A stretch of 64,000 nt of DNA. It comes from Alphaproteobacteria bacterium (GTDB lineage: Bacteria; Pseudomonadota; Alphaproteobacteria; Micavibrionales; Micavibrionaceae). Positions 34,363 through 43,712 of this stretch are shown here, piece by piece. Each line of letters begins with the position of its first letter. Position 1 is the stretch's first letter. The notes beneath the pieces are model-generated. The model worked only from the letters and a program-made list of their open reading frames with translations, was not told the origin of the DNA and ran no database searches. A program made the position numbers and the translations under genes. The DNA lies in NCBI GenBank assembly GCA_002401695.1, contig NVTV01000002.1, positions 434,001-498,000 on the forward strand. The letters run 5' to 3'.

Positions 34363-36429
34363 ATGCCTAAAATTACAATCAATGACATGGAAATCGAAGT
34401 CGAAGCAGGGACCAGCATATTGCAGGCCGCCGAGCAGCTAGGCATTGAAATTCCACGCTTTTGCTATCATGACAAGCTATCCGTTCCGGCAAATTGCCGT
34501 ATGTGCCTTGTCGAAGTTGAGGGTGGCCCGCCAAAGCCTGCTGCATCCTGCGCAATAGCTTGCGGCGATGGCATGGTTGTTCATACCGAATCAGAGATGG
34601 TTAAAAAGGCACGTAAAGGCGTTATGGAGATGCTTCTTATCAACCATCCGCTTGATTGTCCGATTTGTGATCAGGGCGGCGAGTGTGACTTACAGGATCA
34701 AGCGGTCTCTTATGGTTTTGACCGCTCCCGTTATCATGAGGATAAGCGCACGGTTTCGAACAAAGACCTCGGCCCTTTAATAGGCACGGAAATGACGCGC
34801 TGTATCAATTGTACGCGCTGTGTTCGTTTTGCAGAGGAAATCGCGGGAACGCCCGTCCTTGGACAGTTTAACCGTGGCGAAGATTCTGAAATCGGTACGT
34901 TTATTGGTGAAATTGTAGATACGGAGCTGTCTGGCAATCTTGTTGATATTTGTCCCGTTGGCGCATTGACCTCTAAACCTTATGCTTATAGTGCCAGAAG
35001 TTGGGAACTGACTAAGACCGAGACCATTGATGTGCATGATTCTCTGGGCTGTAACATCCGTGTTGATTCGCGTGGACGTGAAGTGATGCGTATTTTGCCG
35101 CGCCTAAACGAAGATATTAATGAAGAGTGGATCGATGATCGCGCGCGTTTTTCTTGTGATGGGCTTGCGGCAGGGCGTATTGATCGCCCCTATATCCGCG
35201 ATGAGGAAAGCGGCAAGCTGGTTGAGGCCGAGTGGTCAGAGGCTTTCGTATATATTAAAAAGAAGCTGTCAGGTGTTAAAGGCGATAAAATTGCTGCGCT
35301 TGCTGGTGATCTTGTCGATGTTGAAGCTATGGTAGCCATGAAAGACCTTATGAATGCCTTGGGCAGCCCTAATATGGATTGCCGCACCGATAGTGGTGTA
35401 TTCAATACGGATAACAGAGCATCATATTTATTCAATTCAACAATCGCAGGCATTGATGAGGCGGACGCGATATTGCTTGTCGGTGTTGATCCGCGCCACG
35501 AAGCAACAATGATTAATGCGCGCATTCGTAAAAATTGGCTGGAAAAGAAAATCCCGATTTCATTGATTGGTGAAGCTGTTGATTTAACCTACCCGTATGA
35601 ACATATGGGAACGGGGCCGAAGGATTTAGAAAAACTGGTCAAGCAATATGCCGGTAAAGTGAAAGCAAAAAAGCCAATGATGATTGTTGGCTCCGGCGTT
35701 TTTCGTCGTGATGATGGTATGGCAATTCATGCGCTTCTTCATGAAGCAGCAGAGGCATTAGGCATTGTTAAGAAAAACTGGAACGGCTTTAATATTTTGC
35801 ACGGCGCCGCGTCACGCGTTGGCGGCCTTGAGGTTGGGTTTTTACCGCAAAAGAACGGTTTGAACTTTTCCGAAATTATTTCCGGAACAAAAGATGGCTC
35901 GATCGAGGCTCTATTCTTACTCGGCGCAGATGAATTTAATGCGCGGGTACATATTGGATGGAAAACCTTTGTTGTTTATCAAGGCCATCATGGCGATCAC
36001 GCGGCAGAGCGTGCAGATGTTATTCTGCCTGCTGCGGCTTATACTGAAAAAGATGGTCTTTATGTGAATACAGAAGGCCGCCCGCAACTGGCAAAGCGCG
36101 CCGTAACACCGCCGGGCGATGCGAAAGAAGACTGGGCGATTTTGCGTGCAATGTCAGAGCATATCTGCAGAAAGCCATTGCCGTATAACTCACAGTTAGA
36201 GCTGCGGACGCGTATCCAAAAGGAATGGCCAATCTTTAAAAAGATAAATGAAGTTGCGCCCGCCAAGTGGGTGAAACCCTCCATGAAGGGGCGGATTTTA
36301 AAAGATTCGTTTATTCTACCCGTGCCAAATTATTATTTAAACAACCCGATTTGTCGTGCTTCTAAAACAATGAAAACATGTACTGAGGCATTTACCAATC
36401 AAAATGACTTTCAGGAGGCCGCCGAATAA
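34363..36429 (+). CDS. nuoG: NADH-quinone oxidoreductase subunit G
   Basis: The 688-residue NADH-module subunit carries several clusters. The N-terminal ferredoxin domain has a 2Fe-2S cluster (CYHDKLSVPANCRMC), a His-coordinated 4Fe-4S site (HPLDCPICDQGGECDLQDQ) and a further cluster in CINCTRCVRFAEE with DICPVGALTSKPY. The rest is a molybdopterin-oxidoreductase-like domain that has lost the cofactor. The length matches the mitochondrial-type 75-kDa subunit. The purL gene diverges 105 bases upstream, so nuoG probably has its own promoter in this gap. Confidence 0.97.
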   Translation: MPKITINDMEIEVEAGTSILQAAEQLGIEIPRFCYHDKLSVPANCRMCLVEVEGGPPKPAASCAIACGDGMVVHTESEMVKKARKGVMEMLLINHPLDCPICDQGGECDLQDQAVSYGFDRSRYHEDKRTVSNKDLGPLIGTEMTRCINCTRCVRFAEEIAGTPVLGQFNRGEDSEIGTFIGEIVDTELSGNLVDICPVGALTSKPYAYSARSWELTKTETIDVHDSLGCNIRVDSRGREVMRILPRLNEDINEEWIDDRARFSCDGLAAGRIDRPYIRDEESGKLVEAEWSEAFVYIKKKLSGVKGDKIAALAGDLVDVEAMVAMKDLMNALGSPNMDCRTDSGVFNTDNRASYLFNSTIAGIDEADAILLVGVDPRHEATMINARIRKNWLEKKIPISLIGEAVDLTYPYEHMGTGPKDLEKLVKQYAGKVKAKKPMMIVGSGVFRRDDGMAIHALLHEAAEALGIVKKNWNGFNILHGAASRVGGLEVGFLPQKNGLNFSEIISGTKDGSIEALFLLGADEFNARVHIGWKTFVVYQGHHGDHAAERADVILPAAAYTEKDGLYVNTEGRPQLAKRAVTPPGDAKEDWAILRAMSEHICRKPLPYNSQLELRTRIQKEWPIFKKINEVAPAKWVKPSMKGRILKDSFILPVPNYYLNNPICRASKTMKTCTEAFTNQNDFQEAAE

Positions 36430-36839
36430 TGAGCGAGCAAAAAACAACATTAGATCAGGTTCAGGAATTCCATGAAACATATGGTTTACCTGTTTTAAAC
36501 GCGCCGCATATTTCGGATGAAAAGACTAATGAGCTGCGCATAAATTTACTCGCTGAAGAGTTGGACGAGCTTAGGGAAGCCTTAGAGCAGGGCGATATGG
36601 TGGAAACACTGGATGCGCTTATTGATCTGCAATATGTTTTGGATGGTGCATTTTTATCCCTTGGCATGGCGCATCTTAAAACTCCTGCATTTGATGAAGT
36701 ACACCGCTCTAACATGAGCAAACTGGGCGCGGACGGTAAACCAATCCGCCGCGAATCCGATGGTAAAGTCTTAAAAGGGCCTGATTATTTTAAGCCCGAT
36801 ATGGCACAGTTTGTTGCGAATAAAGAGGAAGCCGCCTAG
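36429..36839 (+). CDS. MazG-like NTP pyrophosphohydrolase within the nuo cluster
   Basis: The 136-residue all-alpha protein has the metal-binding EELDELREALEQGD and the following ETLDALIDLQYVLDGAF, the E-E-x-x-E and D-x-x-D pattern of the MazG/phosphoribosyl-ATP pyrophosphohydrolase superfamily. Members hydrolyse NTPs or nucleotide conjugates to the monophosphate and pyrophosphate. A GPDYFKPDMAQFV tail follows the core, as in small housekeeping or phage-type members. The start overlaps the nuoG stop (TAATG) and the stop is immediately followed by nuoH, so it is embedded in the operon. The physiological substrate is unknown. Confidence 0.82.
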   Translation: MSEQKTTLDQVQEFHETYGLPVLNAPHISDEKTNELRINLLAEELDELREALEQGDMVETLDALIDLQYVLDGAFLSLGMAHLKTPAFDEVHRSNMSKLGADGKPIRRESDGKVLKGPDYFKPDMAQFVANKEEAA

Positions 36840-37961
36840 ATGGAGCTTTTATACGAATTTTTATCAGACCCGTGGAGCTTTTGGATCCTTAGAACTGTGG
36901 TCTATACCTTGATCGTGGTGATCGGGTTGTTGATTGCCGTTGCTTATATGACCTATGCGGAGCGTAAGGTCATGGGCGCGATGCAACGCAGACAAGGCCC
37001 GATGACCGTTGGGCCATTTGGTTTGTTGCAACCGATTGCCGATGGTATCAAACTGTTCTCGAAAGAAACAATCATTCCCTCACAGGCACACCGCGTTGTG
37101 TTTCTGCTGGCGCCGATGTTACTGTTTGCTTTGTCCTTGATTGCGTGGGTGGTTATTCCGTTCGATAAGGGCTGGGTCTTGGCGAACCTTAATGTCGGTA
37201 TTTTGTATTTATTCGCAATTTCATCTATGGGCGTTTATGGTGTTTTGATGGCTGGTTGGGCGTCTAACTCGCGCTATGCATTCCTTGGGGGGCTACGTTC
37301 TGCTTCGCAAATGATTTCCTACGAAGTGTCTATGGGCTTGATTATTGTTTGTGTGTTACTGGTGACAGGTTCTTTGAATCTACAGGAAATTGTTTTGGCG
37401 CCACGTCCTATATGGGTGCAAATCATGCTGTTTCCTATGTTGATTGTGTTCTTGATTTCCATTCTGGCGGAGACGAATCGCTGTCCTTTTGATTTGCCCG
37501 AGGGCGAATCAGAAATTACAGGCGGATTTATGGTGGAATATTCGGCCATGACCTATGCGTTGTTCTTCCTAGGTGAATACGCGAATATGATTTTGATGAG
37601 CGCAATGACGACCATTTTGTTCTTGGGCGGTTGGTTGCCCCCATTCGGCTTAGAGCCGATCAGCTTTATCCCCGGTATCATCTGGTTTGCTTTGAAAACA
37701 TGCTCTGTCTTATTCTTCTACATTTGGGCGCGGGCGACATTGCCACGTTTTAGATACGATCAATTGATGCGTCTCGGCTGGAAAGTGTTTTTGCCTTTCA
37801 CTTTGACTTGGGTTGTTCTTGTCGCGGGTACGCTTATGACGTTTAACGCTCTGCCGGGACAGCGTGATGCTGTTGCTGCCGTAAAAGCTGAACATGTCAT
37901 TGTTATGAATGCTGTGATTGATGTTGATGTCACTGAAGCGGATAAGAAGGAAGCCGAATAA
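36840..37961 (+). CDS. nuoH: NADH-quinone oxidoreductase subunit H
   Basis: The 373-residue membrane subunit forms the quinone chamber and links the peripheral arm to the proton-pumping arm. It has about eight transmembrane helices and the conserved loops [50 protein letters not shown] and [19 protein letters not shown] short hydrophilic C-terminal tail follows the last helix. The ATG directly abuts the preceding stop, and TAATG links it to nuoI. Confidence 0.98.
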   Translation: MELLYEFLSDPWSFWILRTVVYTLIVVIGLLIAVAYMTYAERKVMGAMQRRQGPMTVGPFGLLQPIADGIKLFSKETIIPSQAHRVVFLLAPMLLFALSLIAWVVIPFDKGWVLANLNVGILYLFAISSMGVYGVLMAGWASNSRYAFLGGLRSASQMISYEVSMGLIIVCVLLVTGSLNLQEIVLAPRPIWVQIMLFPMLIVFLISILAETNRCPFDLPEGESEITGGFMVEYSAMTYALFFLGEYANMILMSAMTTILFLGGWLPPFGLEPISFIPGIIWFALKTCSVLFFYIWARATLPRFRYDQLMRLGWKVFLPFTLTWVVLVAGTLMTFNALPGQRDAVAAVKAEHVIVMNAVIDVDVTEADKKEAE

Positions 37962-38443
37962 TGGATAGACTTGCACGTGCGTTTTTCTTAACCGAAATTG
38001 TGAAAGGGTTCTTATTAACCCTGAAATATATGTTTTTCGTTCCCAAGGTAACGATTAACTACCCTTACGAAAAAGGACCTATTTCTCCGCGTTTTCGTGG
38101 AGAGCACGCTTTGCGCCGATATCCCAATGGTGAGGAACGCTGCATTGCTTGTAAGTTATGCGAAGCAATTTGCCCTGCTTTGGCGATAACAATCGAAGCA
38201 GAACCACGCGAAGATGGGTCTCGCCGCACTACGAAATATGATATCGATATGACCAAATGTATTTATTGCGGTCTGTGTCAGGAAGCTTGCCCCGTTGATG
38301 CCATTGTTGAGGGGCCTAATTTCGAATTCGCAACAGAAACCCGTGAAGAGCTTTACTACAATAAAGAAAAGCTGCTGGATAATGGTGATCGTTGGGAAGC
38401 ACAAATCGCGGCAAACATCGTTGCCGATGCGCCATATCGCTAA
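37961..38443 (+). CDS. nuoI: NADH-quinone oxidoreductase subunit I (clusters N6a, N6b)
   Basis: The 160-residue ferredoxin-like subunit carries two 4Fe-4S clusters, with ligands in [17 protein letters not shown] and [17 protein letters not shown]. The N-terminal amphipathic segment and the [20 protein letters not shown] stretch are typical of the alphaproteobacterial and mitochondrial protein. It ends two bases before the stop of a minus-strand gene that breaks the nuo cluster. Confidence 0.98.
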   Translation: MDRLARAFFLTEIVKGFLLTLKYMFFVPKVTINYPYEKGPISPRFRGEHALRRYPNGEERCIACKLCEAICPALAITIEAEPREDGSRRTTKYDIDMTKCIYCGLCQEACPVDAIVEGPNFEFATETREELYYNKEKLLDNGDRWEAQIAANIVADAPYR

Positions 38444-38445
38444 TT

Positions 38446-38778
38446 CTACATATTTGGTTCGTCTAGAAATTCGAAGGTCACCGGCTTTTGAGATTCTCTG
38501 ATACCGATTTTTATCTCTTCGTTAGGAATACCATATTTTTCCATGTTTTCTGCATTCGTGGCTTCCAGTGCTTGCTGGGCTGCTTCGAATGTTAACGTAA
38601 CAGATTGTTCAATGGCATCTGAGGAAAATACAATATCATTGCCGGATGCTTTTTGTGTTGCAAGTTCGTTGTACTGTAACGTGCAGGCTTCTCTAACTTT
38701 GATACGATTTTCAGCGGCTTCGTACTCATCCATATCAATTTCTATTACTTCTATTCCGCTGTCTTGATTATCTGTCAT
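38446..38778 (-). CDS. Small acidic protein of unknown function between nuoI and nuoJ
   Basis: The 110-residue product (TDNQDSGIEVIEIDMDEYEA...) is very acidic, predicted mostly helical, and has no membrane segment. ATG 38778 is preferred over longer forms because an AGGG stands eight bases upstream. It is read against the nuo genes. I do not recognise it. Its acidity is comparable to the small protein at 20017-20265, but no sequence motif is shared. Confidence 0.55.
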   Translation of the reverse strand: MTDNQDSGIEVIEIDMDEYEAAENRIKVREACTLQYNELATQKASGNDIVFSSDAIEQSVTLTFEAAQQALEATNAENMEKYGIPNEEIKIGIRESQKPVTFEFLDEPNM

Positions 38779-39100
38779 TATCTTTTCCCTATTCATTTTG
38801 CGCAAAGATTAAACATAAAGTTGCAAACTGTCAAATTTGCCACTTTAAAAAGCATTCAGATGAACACAATGCTCGTGATGAATTCGCCTTTTATTATTTA
38901 TTCTACGGTAGATTGATAGGAAATTAAGCGGAAAAGTTCTCTGCATTTATATAATCAGTGAGTATTAAGAAAATACCGAGTCTTTTTACTTGATAATTCA
39001 ACATAAAAAGCAAAAATAGGTAATGTTTTTTAATTTCTGACCTTGCGGTAATGCTAAGAAAAGACTAGAAAATAAGACGAATAAGAATAGAGACATTTCG
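38779..39100. other. AT-rich intergenic region dividing nuoI from nuoJ
   Basis: About 320 bases without a convincing reading frame. It separates the divergent small minus-strand gene and nuoJ, so it probably holds promoters for both. Apart from the candidate promoter listed separately I see no repeat, RNA gene or terminator here. Confidence 0.6.
39043..39071 (+). promoter_or_regulatory. Candidate promoter for nuoJ-N
   Basis: TTGCGG (39043-39048), a 17-base spacer and TAGAAA (39066-39071) lie 29 bases before the nuoJ start. The -10 is imperfect. A promoter here is expected because the small minus-strand gene isolates nuoJ from nuoI. Confidence 0.35.
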
Positions 39101-39715
39101 ATGGTCATACAGGCACTCGCCTTTTATTTATTTGCAGGAATTTTAGTTGTAAGCGCTTTGATGGTTGTTACAGCGCGTAATCCTGTACATTCTGTTTTGT
39201 TTTTGATCCTCGGTTTTTTCAATGCTGCGGGGATATTCATTCTTTTAGGCGCGGAATTTATCGCGATGATCCTTATTATTGTCTATGTCGGCGCGGTTGC
39301 TGTGTTGTTTCTATTCGTTGTTATGATGCTCGATATTAATTTTGCGGATTTGCGCAAGGGCGGTATGCAATATATCCCTCTGGGGGTCATTATTGGCGGA
39401 ATATTGTTATTTGAACTTGTAACCATTTACACTTATTGGCAATTCTCTCCTGAAGCTGCGCAGAATCTTGCTCTTCCTATTACGTCCTTTGGTGATGCAC
39501 AAAATTCAGAGGCTTTGGGCTTGGTGCTTTACACCGACTATATTTTCCCGTTCCAGATGTCCGGCTTGATATTGTTTGTGGCAATGATCGGCGCGATTGT
39601 TTTGACTCACCGGACACGCCCGGGGATCCGCAAGCAAAAAGTATCAGATCAACATGCAAGAAAAGCGTCCGATGTTTTAGAAGTTAAGAAAATATCATCG
39701 GGAACAGGGGCATAA
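39101..39715 (+). CDS. nuoJ: NADH-quinone oxidoreductase subunit J
   Basis: The 204-residue membrane subunit has five transmembrane helices and the conserved third-helix segment [20 protein letters not shown], which contains the pi-bulge involved in coupling. The N-terminal [20 protein letters not shown] is also typical. It begins the third nuo block, J to N, whose genes overlap or nearly touch. Confidence 0.96.
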   Translation: MVIQALAFYLFAGILVVSALMVVTARNPVHSVLFLILGFFNAAGIFILLGAEFIAMILIIVYVGAVAVLFLFVVMMLDINFADLRKGGMQYIPLGVIIGGILLFELVTIYTYWQFSPEAAQNLALPITSFGDAQNSEALGLVLYTDYIFPFQMSGLILFVAMIGAIVLTHRTRPGIRKQKVSDQHARKASDVLEVKKISSGTGA

Positions 39716-39717
39716 AT

Positions 39718-40038
39718 ATGGAGACGTTTATAAATATCGGTATGACGCATTTCCTTATTCTCGCAGGGATTATCTTTACGATTGGTGTGTTCGGCATATT
39801 TTTGAACCGAAAAAATGTTATTGTTATATTGATGTCTATTGAACTTATGCTGTTGGCGGTTAATATAAATTTCATCACATTTTCTGCTTATCTTGATGAT
39901 TTAGTGGGGCAGGTTTTCGTGATGTTTATCCTAACCGTTGCCGCAGCAGAGGCGGCAATTGGCCTTGCAATATTGGTTGTATTCTTCCGTAATAAAGGCT
40001 CTATCGCCGTGGAAGATTTATCAGAGATGAAGGGGTAG
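39718..40038 (+). CDS. nuoK: NADH-quinone oxidoreductase subunit K
   Basis: The 106-residue antiporter-like subunit has three helices. The conserved Glu residues lie in [15 protein letters not shown] and [13 protein letters not shown], which carry protons between NuoJ and NuoN. It starts two bases after the nuoJ stop. Confidence 0.97.
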   Translation: METFINIGMTHFLILAGIIFTIGVFGIFLNRKNVIVILMSIELMLLAVNINFITFSAYLDDLVGQVFVMFILTVAAAEAAIGLAILVVFFRNKGSIAVEDLSEMKG

Positions 40039-40041
40039 ATT

Positions 40042-42159
40042 ATGGAGCTATTAGCAGTTTTCCCTCCTTTCTTCGCTTTTTTGATTGCCGGATTGTTTGG
40101 TAAAAATATTGGCGACAAGGGCTGTCAGCTTATTACCTGCGCTGCGGTTATTGTTGCGGCATTGTCTTCTGTCGCGCTGTTCTTTGATGTTATTTTGACT
40201 GAGAATATGGCGGATGGGTCGTATCGGACAATTCTTGCCGATTGGATAACATCGGGTGATTTCACCGTCCAGTGGGCATTGAAAATTGATCAACTTGCTG
40301 TGGTTATGATGTGCGTCGTCAATATCGTCTCGGCATGTGTACATGTCTATTCCGTCGGATATATGAGCCACGACCCATGTAAGGGCCGGTTCATGGCGTA
40401 TCTTAGCCTGTTTACCTTCGCGATGTTGATGTTGGTGACATCGGATAATTTGCTGCAGTTATTCTTTGGTTGGGAAGGTGTCGGTGTTGCCTCTTATCTT
40501 CTTATTGGGTTCTGGAATCATAAGCATTCCGCCAATGCGGCGGCGCAAAAAGCATTCGTTGTGAACCGTATCGGTGACTTTGGATTGGCTCTTGGTATTA
40601 TGGCGATCTTCGTGGTGTTCGGCAGTGTTGAGTTTGACACTATTTTTGAAAATGCTCCGCAATATGCTGATGCGACGATGAATTTCCTTGGCTTTGAGCT
40701 GCATGCTCTGACAGTGATCTGTTTATTGCTGTTTGTCGGTGCTATGGGTAAATCGGCGCAGCTTGGCTTGCATACATGGTTGCCTGATGCGATGGAGGGG
40801 CCAACGCCCGTCTCTGCGCTTATCCATGCCGCGACGATGGTTACGGCGGGTGTGTTCCTTGTTGCGCGGTTCTCGCCGGTATTTGAATATGCGCCTATTG
40901 CTTCGATGGTTGTGGCTGTTGTTGGTGCAACGACGGCCTTTGTCGCGGCGACAATTGCTCTGACGCAAAATGATATTAAGCGCGTTATCGCTTATTCAAC
41001 GATGAGCCAGCTTGGCTATATGTTCTTTGCGCTTGGTGTTTCTGCTTATGGCGCAGCGATTTTTCATCTGATGACCCATGCGTTCTTTAAAGCATTATTA
41101 TTTCTTGGCGCGGGGTCGGTTATTCACGCTATGTCGGATGAGCAGGATATGCGCAATATGGGTGGCCTTTGGAAAAAGATTCCTGTGACCTATGCAATGA
41201 TGTGGATCGGTTCGCTGGCTTTGGCTGGTGTATGGCCGTTTGCGGGGTATTTCTCGAAGGATATGATTCTTGAATCGGCCTGGGCAGATCATACTTGGTT
41301 TGGTGAATATGCCTATTGGATGGGGATTGCCGCGGCGTTTATGACGGCATTCTATAGTTGGCGTTTGATTATAATGACGTTCCATGGTGCGCCGCGAGCC
41401 AGTGACGAGGTGATGAGCCACGTCCATGAATCGCCTTCTATTATGTTGATGCCTTTGTTTATCTTGGCTACAGGCTCGATGCTTGCGGGGGTTGTCTTCT
41501 ATGGTGGCTTTGTCGGATCATCAATGGGTCATCATGACGCGGGGGCAATTCACGCGGATATATCCAGTAATCACGAATCAGACGAACAGGGAAATGATGA
41601 CGCTCATGAAACGGCTCGTCATGGATCATCTCTCGACGTTAATGTCTGGTCAAAAGAATATTTCTGGCACGATGCAATCAAAGTCTTGCCACACAATGAT
41701 ACCGTAGAGGCCGCGCACTCCGTGCCATTCTGGGTCAAAAAAATGCCGACTGTCGTTGGCGCGTTGGGTATCTTGTTGGCTTATCTGATCTATATGATAA
41801 AGCCGGGCTGCGCCGCGATAATCGTACGTATCTTTAAGCCATTACATGTGCTGTTCTTCAATAAATGGTTCTTTGACCCGATTTATCATTTTCTTGTTGT
41901 AACAAAGTCTTTGGCTTTGGGGCGTCTTTTCTGGCGCAGTGATAAGGCGATCATTGATCGCATAGGCGCAGATGGTGTTGCCGCCGCTTCCTCACGTTTT
42001 GCCAAGGGGCTTTCCAAGTTCCAAAGTGGCTATGTTTACCAATATGCGCTTGTCATGATTATTGCCTTTATCACGATTATTACATGGTTCGTGTTAAAAG
42101 CTGACCCGTCATTTTATTCCGTTGCTAACATACAAAATGTAGAGGGCTTGATACGATGA
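40042..42159 (+). CDS. nuoL: NADH-quinone oxidoreductase subunit L
   Basis: The 705-residue proton-pumping subunit has about 16 transmembrane helices, with FFGWEGVGVASYLLIGFW, KSAQLGLHTWLPDAMEGPTP and the lateral amphipathic helix near the C-terminus. A His/Asp-rich hydrophilic loop (about residues 490-535, including GHHDAGAIHAD) is longer than usual. The stop overlaps the nuoM start by four bases. Confidence 0.98.
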   Translation: MELLAVFPPFFAFLIAGLFGKNIGDKGCQLITCAAVIVAALSSVALFFDVILTENMADGSYRTILADWITSGDFTVQWALKIDQLAVVMMCVVNIVSACVHVYSVGYMSHDPCKGRFMAYLSLFTFAMLMLVTSDNLLQLFFGWEGVGVASYLLIGFWNHKHSANAAAQKAFVVNRIGDFGLALGIMAIFVVFGSVEFDTIFENAPQYADATMNFLGFELHALTVICLLLFVGAMGKSAQLGLHTWLPDAMEGPTPVSALIHAATMVTAGVFLVARFSPVFEYAPIASMVVAVVGATTAFVAATIALTQNDIKRVIAYSTMSQLGYMFFALGVSAYGAAIFHLMTHAFFKALLFLGAGSVIHAMSDEQDMRNMGGLWKKIPVTYAMMWIGSLALAGVWPFAGYFSKDMILESAWADHTWFGEYAYWMGIAAAFMTAFYSWRLIIMTFHGAPRASDEVMSHVHESPSIMLMPLFILATGSMLAGVVFYGGFVGSSMGHHDAGAIHADISSNHESDEQGNDDAHETARHGSSLDVNVWSKEYFWHDAIKVLPHNDTVEAAHSVPFWVKKMPTVVGALGILLAYLIYMIKPGCAAIIVRIFKPLHVLFFNKWFFDPIYHFLVVTKSLALGRLFWRSDKAIIDRIGADGVAAASSRFAKGLSKFQSGYVYQYALVMIIAFITIITWFVLKADPSFYSVANIQNVEGLIR

Positions 42160-43712
42160 ATATGCCTCCTATTCTCTCTATTATGATTTTCTTGCCGCTT
42201 ATTTGCGCTGCGATGGTGGCGTTGGTTCGTGGTGAAAAAGGTGAAGAAGAGATTGTCGAGAAGAATATCAAACATCTATCCTTGTTTGGCTCGCTCTTTA
42301 CTCTCGCTTTCGGTTTGTTCATGTATCAAAATTTTGATCCCAAAGCATCCGGCTTTCAATTTGAAGAGCAATATACATGGTTTCAAAGTGCTGGGATCAG
42401 CTATCACCTTGGTATTGACGGTATTTCCGTATTCTTCATTCTGCTTTCGGTCTTCCTGACACCGATTTGTATTCTGGCGAGTTGGAACAGCGTGAAAACC
42501 CGTATCAAAGAATATATGATCGCGTTTCTTGTGCTTGAAAGTTTCATGATCGGGACGTTCGCGGCGCTGGATTCTATTCTATTCTACGTGTTCTTTGAGG
42601 GCGTCTTGATCCCGATGTTCTTGATTATCGGGATTTGGGGTGGAAAGAACCGTGTTTATGCGTCCTATAAGTTTTTCCTCTATACGTTGCTTGGCTCAGT
42701 TTTGATGCTGTTGGCGTTGTTGATGCTTTATGTTCAAACAGGGACGACGGATATTCCAACTTTGATTGAAAATCCTGTCGGGTTCGAGATGCAAAAATGG
42801 ATATGGCTGGCGTTCTTTGCGAGTTTCGCGGTGAAAATGCCAATGTGGCCGGTTCATACTTGGCTACCCGATGCCCACGTGGAGGCTCCAACTGCGGGTT
42901 CTGTTATCTTGGCGGGTGTGTTGTTGAAAATGGGGGGGTATGGATTTTTGCGCTTCTCTGTGCCGATGCTGCCCGAGGCCAGCATCTATTACGCTGAATT
43001 CGTTATGTGGTTTAGTGTAATCGCAATTATTTACACATCACTTGTCGCGCTTGTGCAAGAAGATATGAAAAAGCTGATTGCTTATTCTTCTGTGGCGCAT
43101 ATGGGTTTTGTTACGCTCGGTATTTTCTCTTTCACTCAACAAGGTCTTGAAGGCGCGGTTTTTCAAATGATTAGCCACGGCGTTATCTCTGCCGCGTTGT
43201 TCCTATGTGTTGGCGTTGTTTATGATCGTCTGCATACACGTGAAATTGGACGTTATGGCGGTCTTGTGAAAAACATGCCTGTCTATGCGATGTTCTTTAT
43301 GATCTTCACTCTTGGTTCTGTCGGTCTGCCGGGGACGAGTGGTTTTGTCGGTGAATTCCTGTCATTGCTTGGTACATTCCAAGCGAACACTGTGATTGCG
43401 GCCTTTGCGACAACAGGCATTGTTTTGGGCGCTGCCTATATGTTGGTTCTTTATAGACGCGTTATTTTTGGCCCGCAGGATAATCAAGACGCTGCAGAAA
43501 TGAAGGATTTAACCTTGATGGAAAAGTCGATTTTCATTCCATTGGCAATCTTGGTTTTCTATCTTGGTGTGTTCCCGAATGTCGTTCTTAGTCGAGTGTC
43601 GCCGGCGGTTACTGAAATTGTATCAATGTATGAAGCCATAGAGGCTGCGCCGGAGCAAGCCTACTACTTTGGCCCTGAGAACATAAATATTGAAGAAGAG
43701 GAGGGTGAATAA
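42156..43712 (+). CDS. nuoM: NADH-quinone oxidoreductase subunit M
   Basis: The 518-residue antiporter-like proton pump has 14 helices, with the conserved Glu in the FFEGVLIPMFLIIGIWGG helix, the Lys in FFASFAVKMPMWPVHTWLPD and AHVEAPTAGSVILAGVLLKMG. An acidic tail (NIEEEEGE) ends the protein. TAATG joins it to nuoN. Confidence 0.98.
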   Translation: MNMPPILSIMIFLPLICAAMVALVRGEKGEEEIVEKNIKHLSLFGSLFTLAFGLFMYQNFDPKASGFQFEEQYTWFQSAGISYHLGIDGISVFFILLSVFLTPICILASWNSVKTRIKEYMIAFLVLESFMIGTFAALDSILFYVFFEGVLIPMFLIIGIWGGKNRVYASYKFFLYTLLGSVLMLLALLMLYVQTGTTDIPTLIENPVGFEMQKWIWLAFFASFAVKMPMWPVHTWLPDAHVEAPTAGSVILAGVLLKMGGYGFLRFSVPMLPEASIYYAEFVMWFSVIAIIYTSLVALVQEDMKKLIAYSSVAHMGFVTLGIFSFTQQGLEGAVFQMISHGVISAALFLCVGVVYDRLHTREIGRYGGLVKNMPVYAMFFMIFTLGSVGLPGTSGFVGEFLSLLGTFQANTVIAAFATTGIVLGAAYMLVLYRRVIFGPQDNQDAAEMKDLTLMEKSIFIPLAILVFYLGVFPNVVLSRVSPAVTEIVSMYEAIEAAPEQAYYFGPENINIEEEEGE

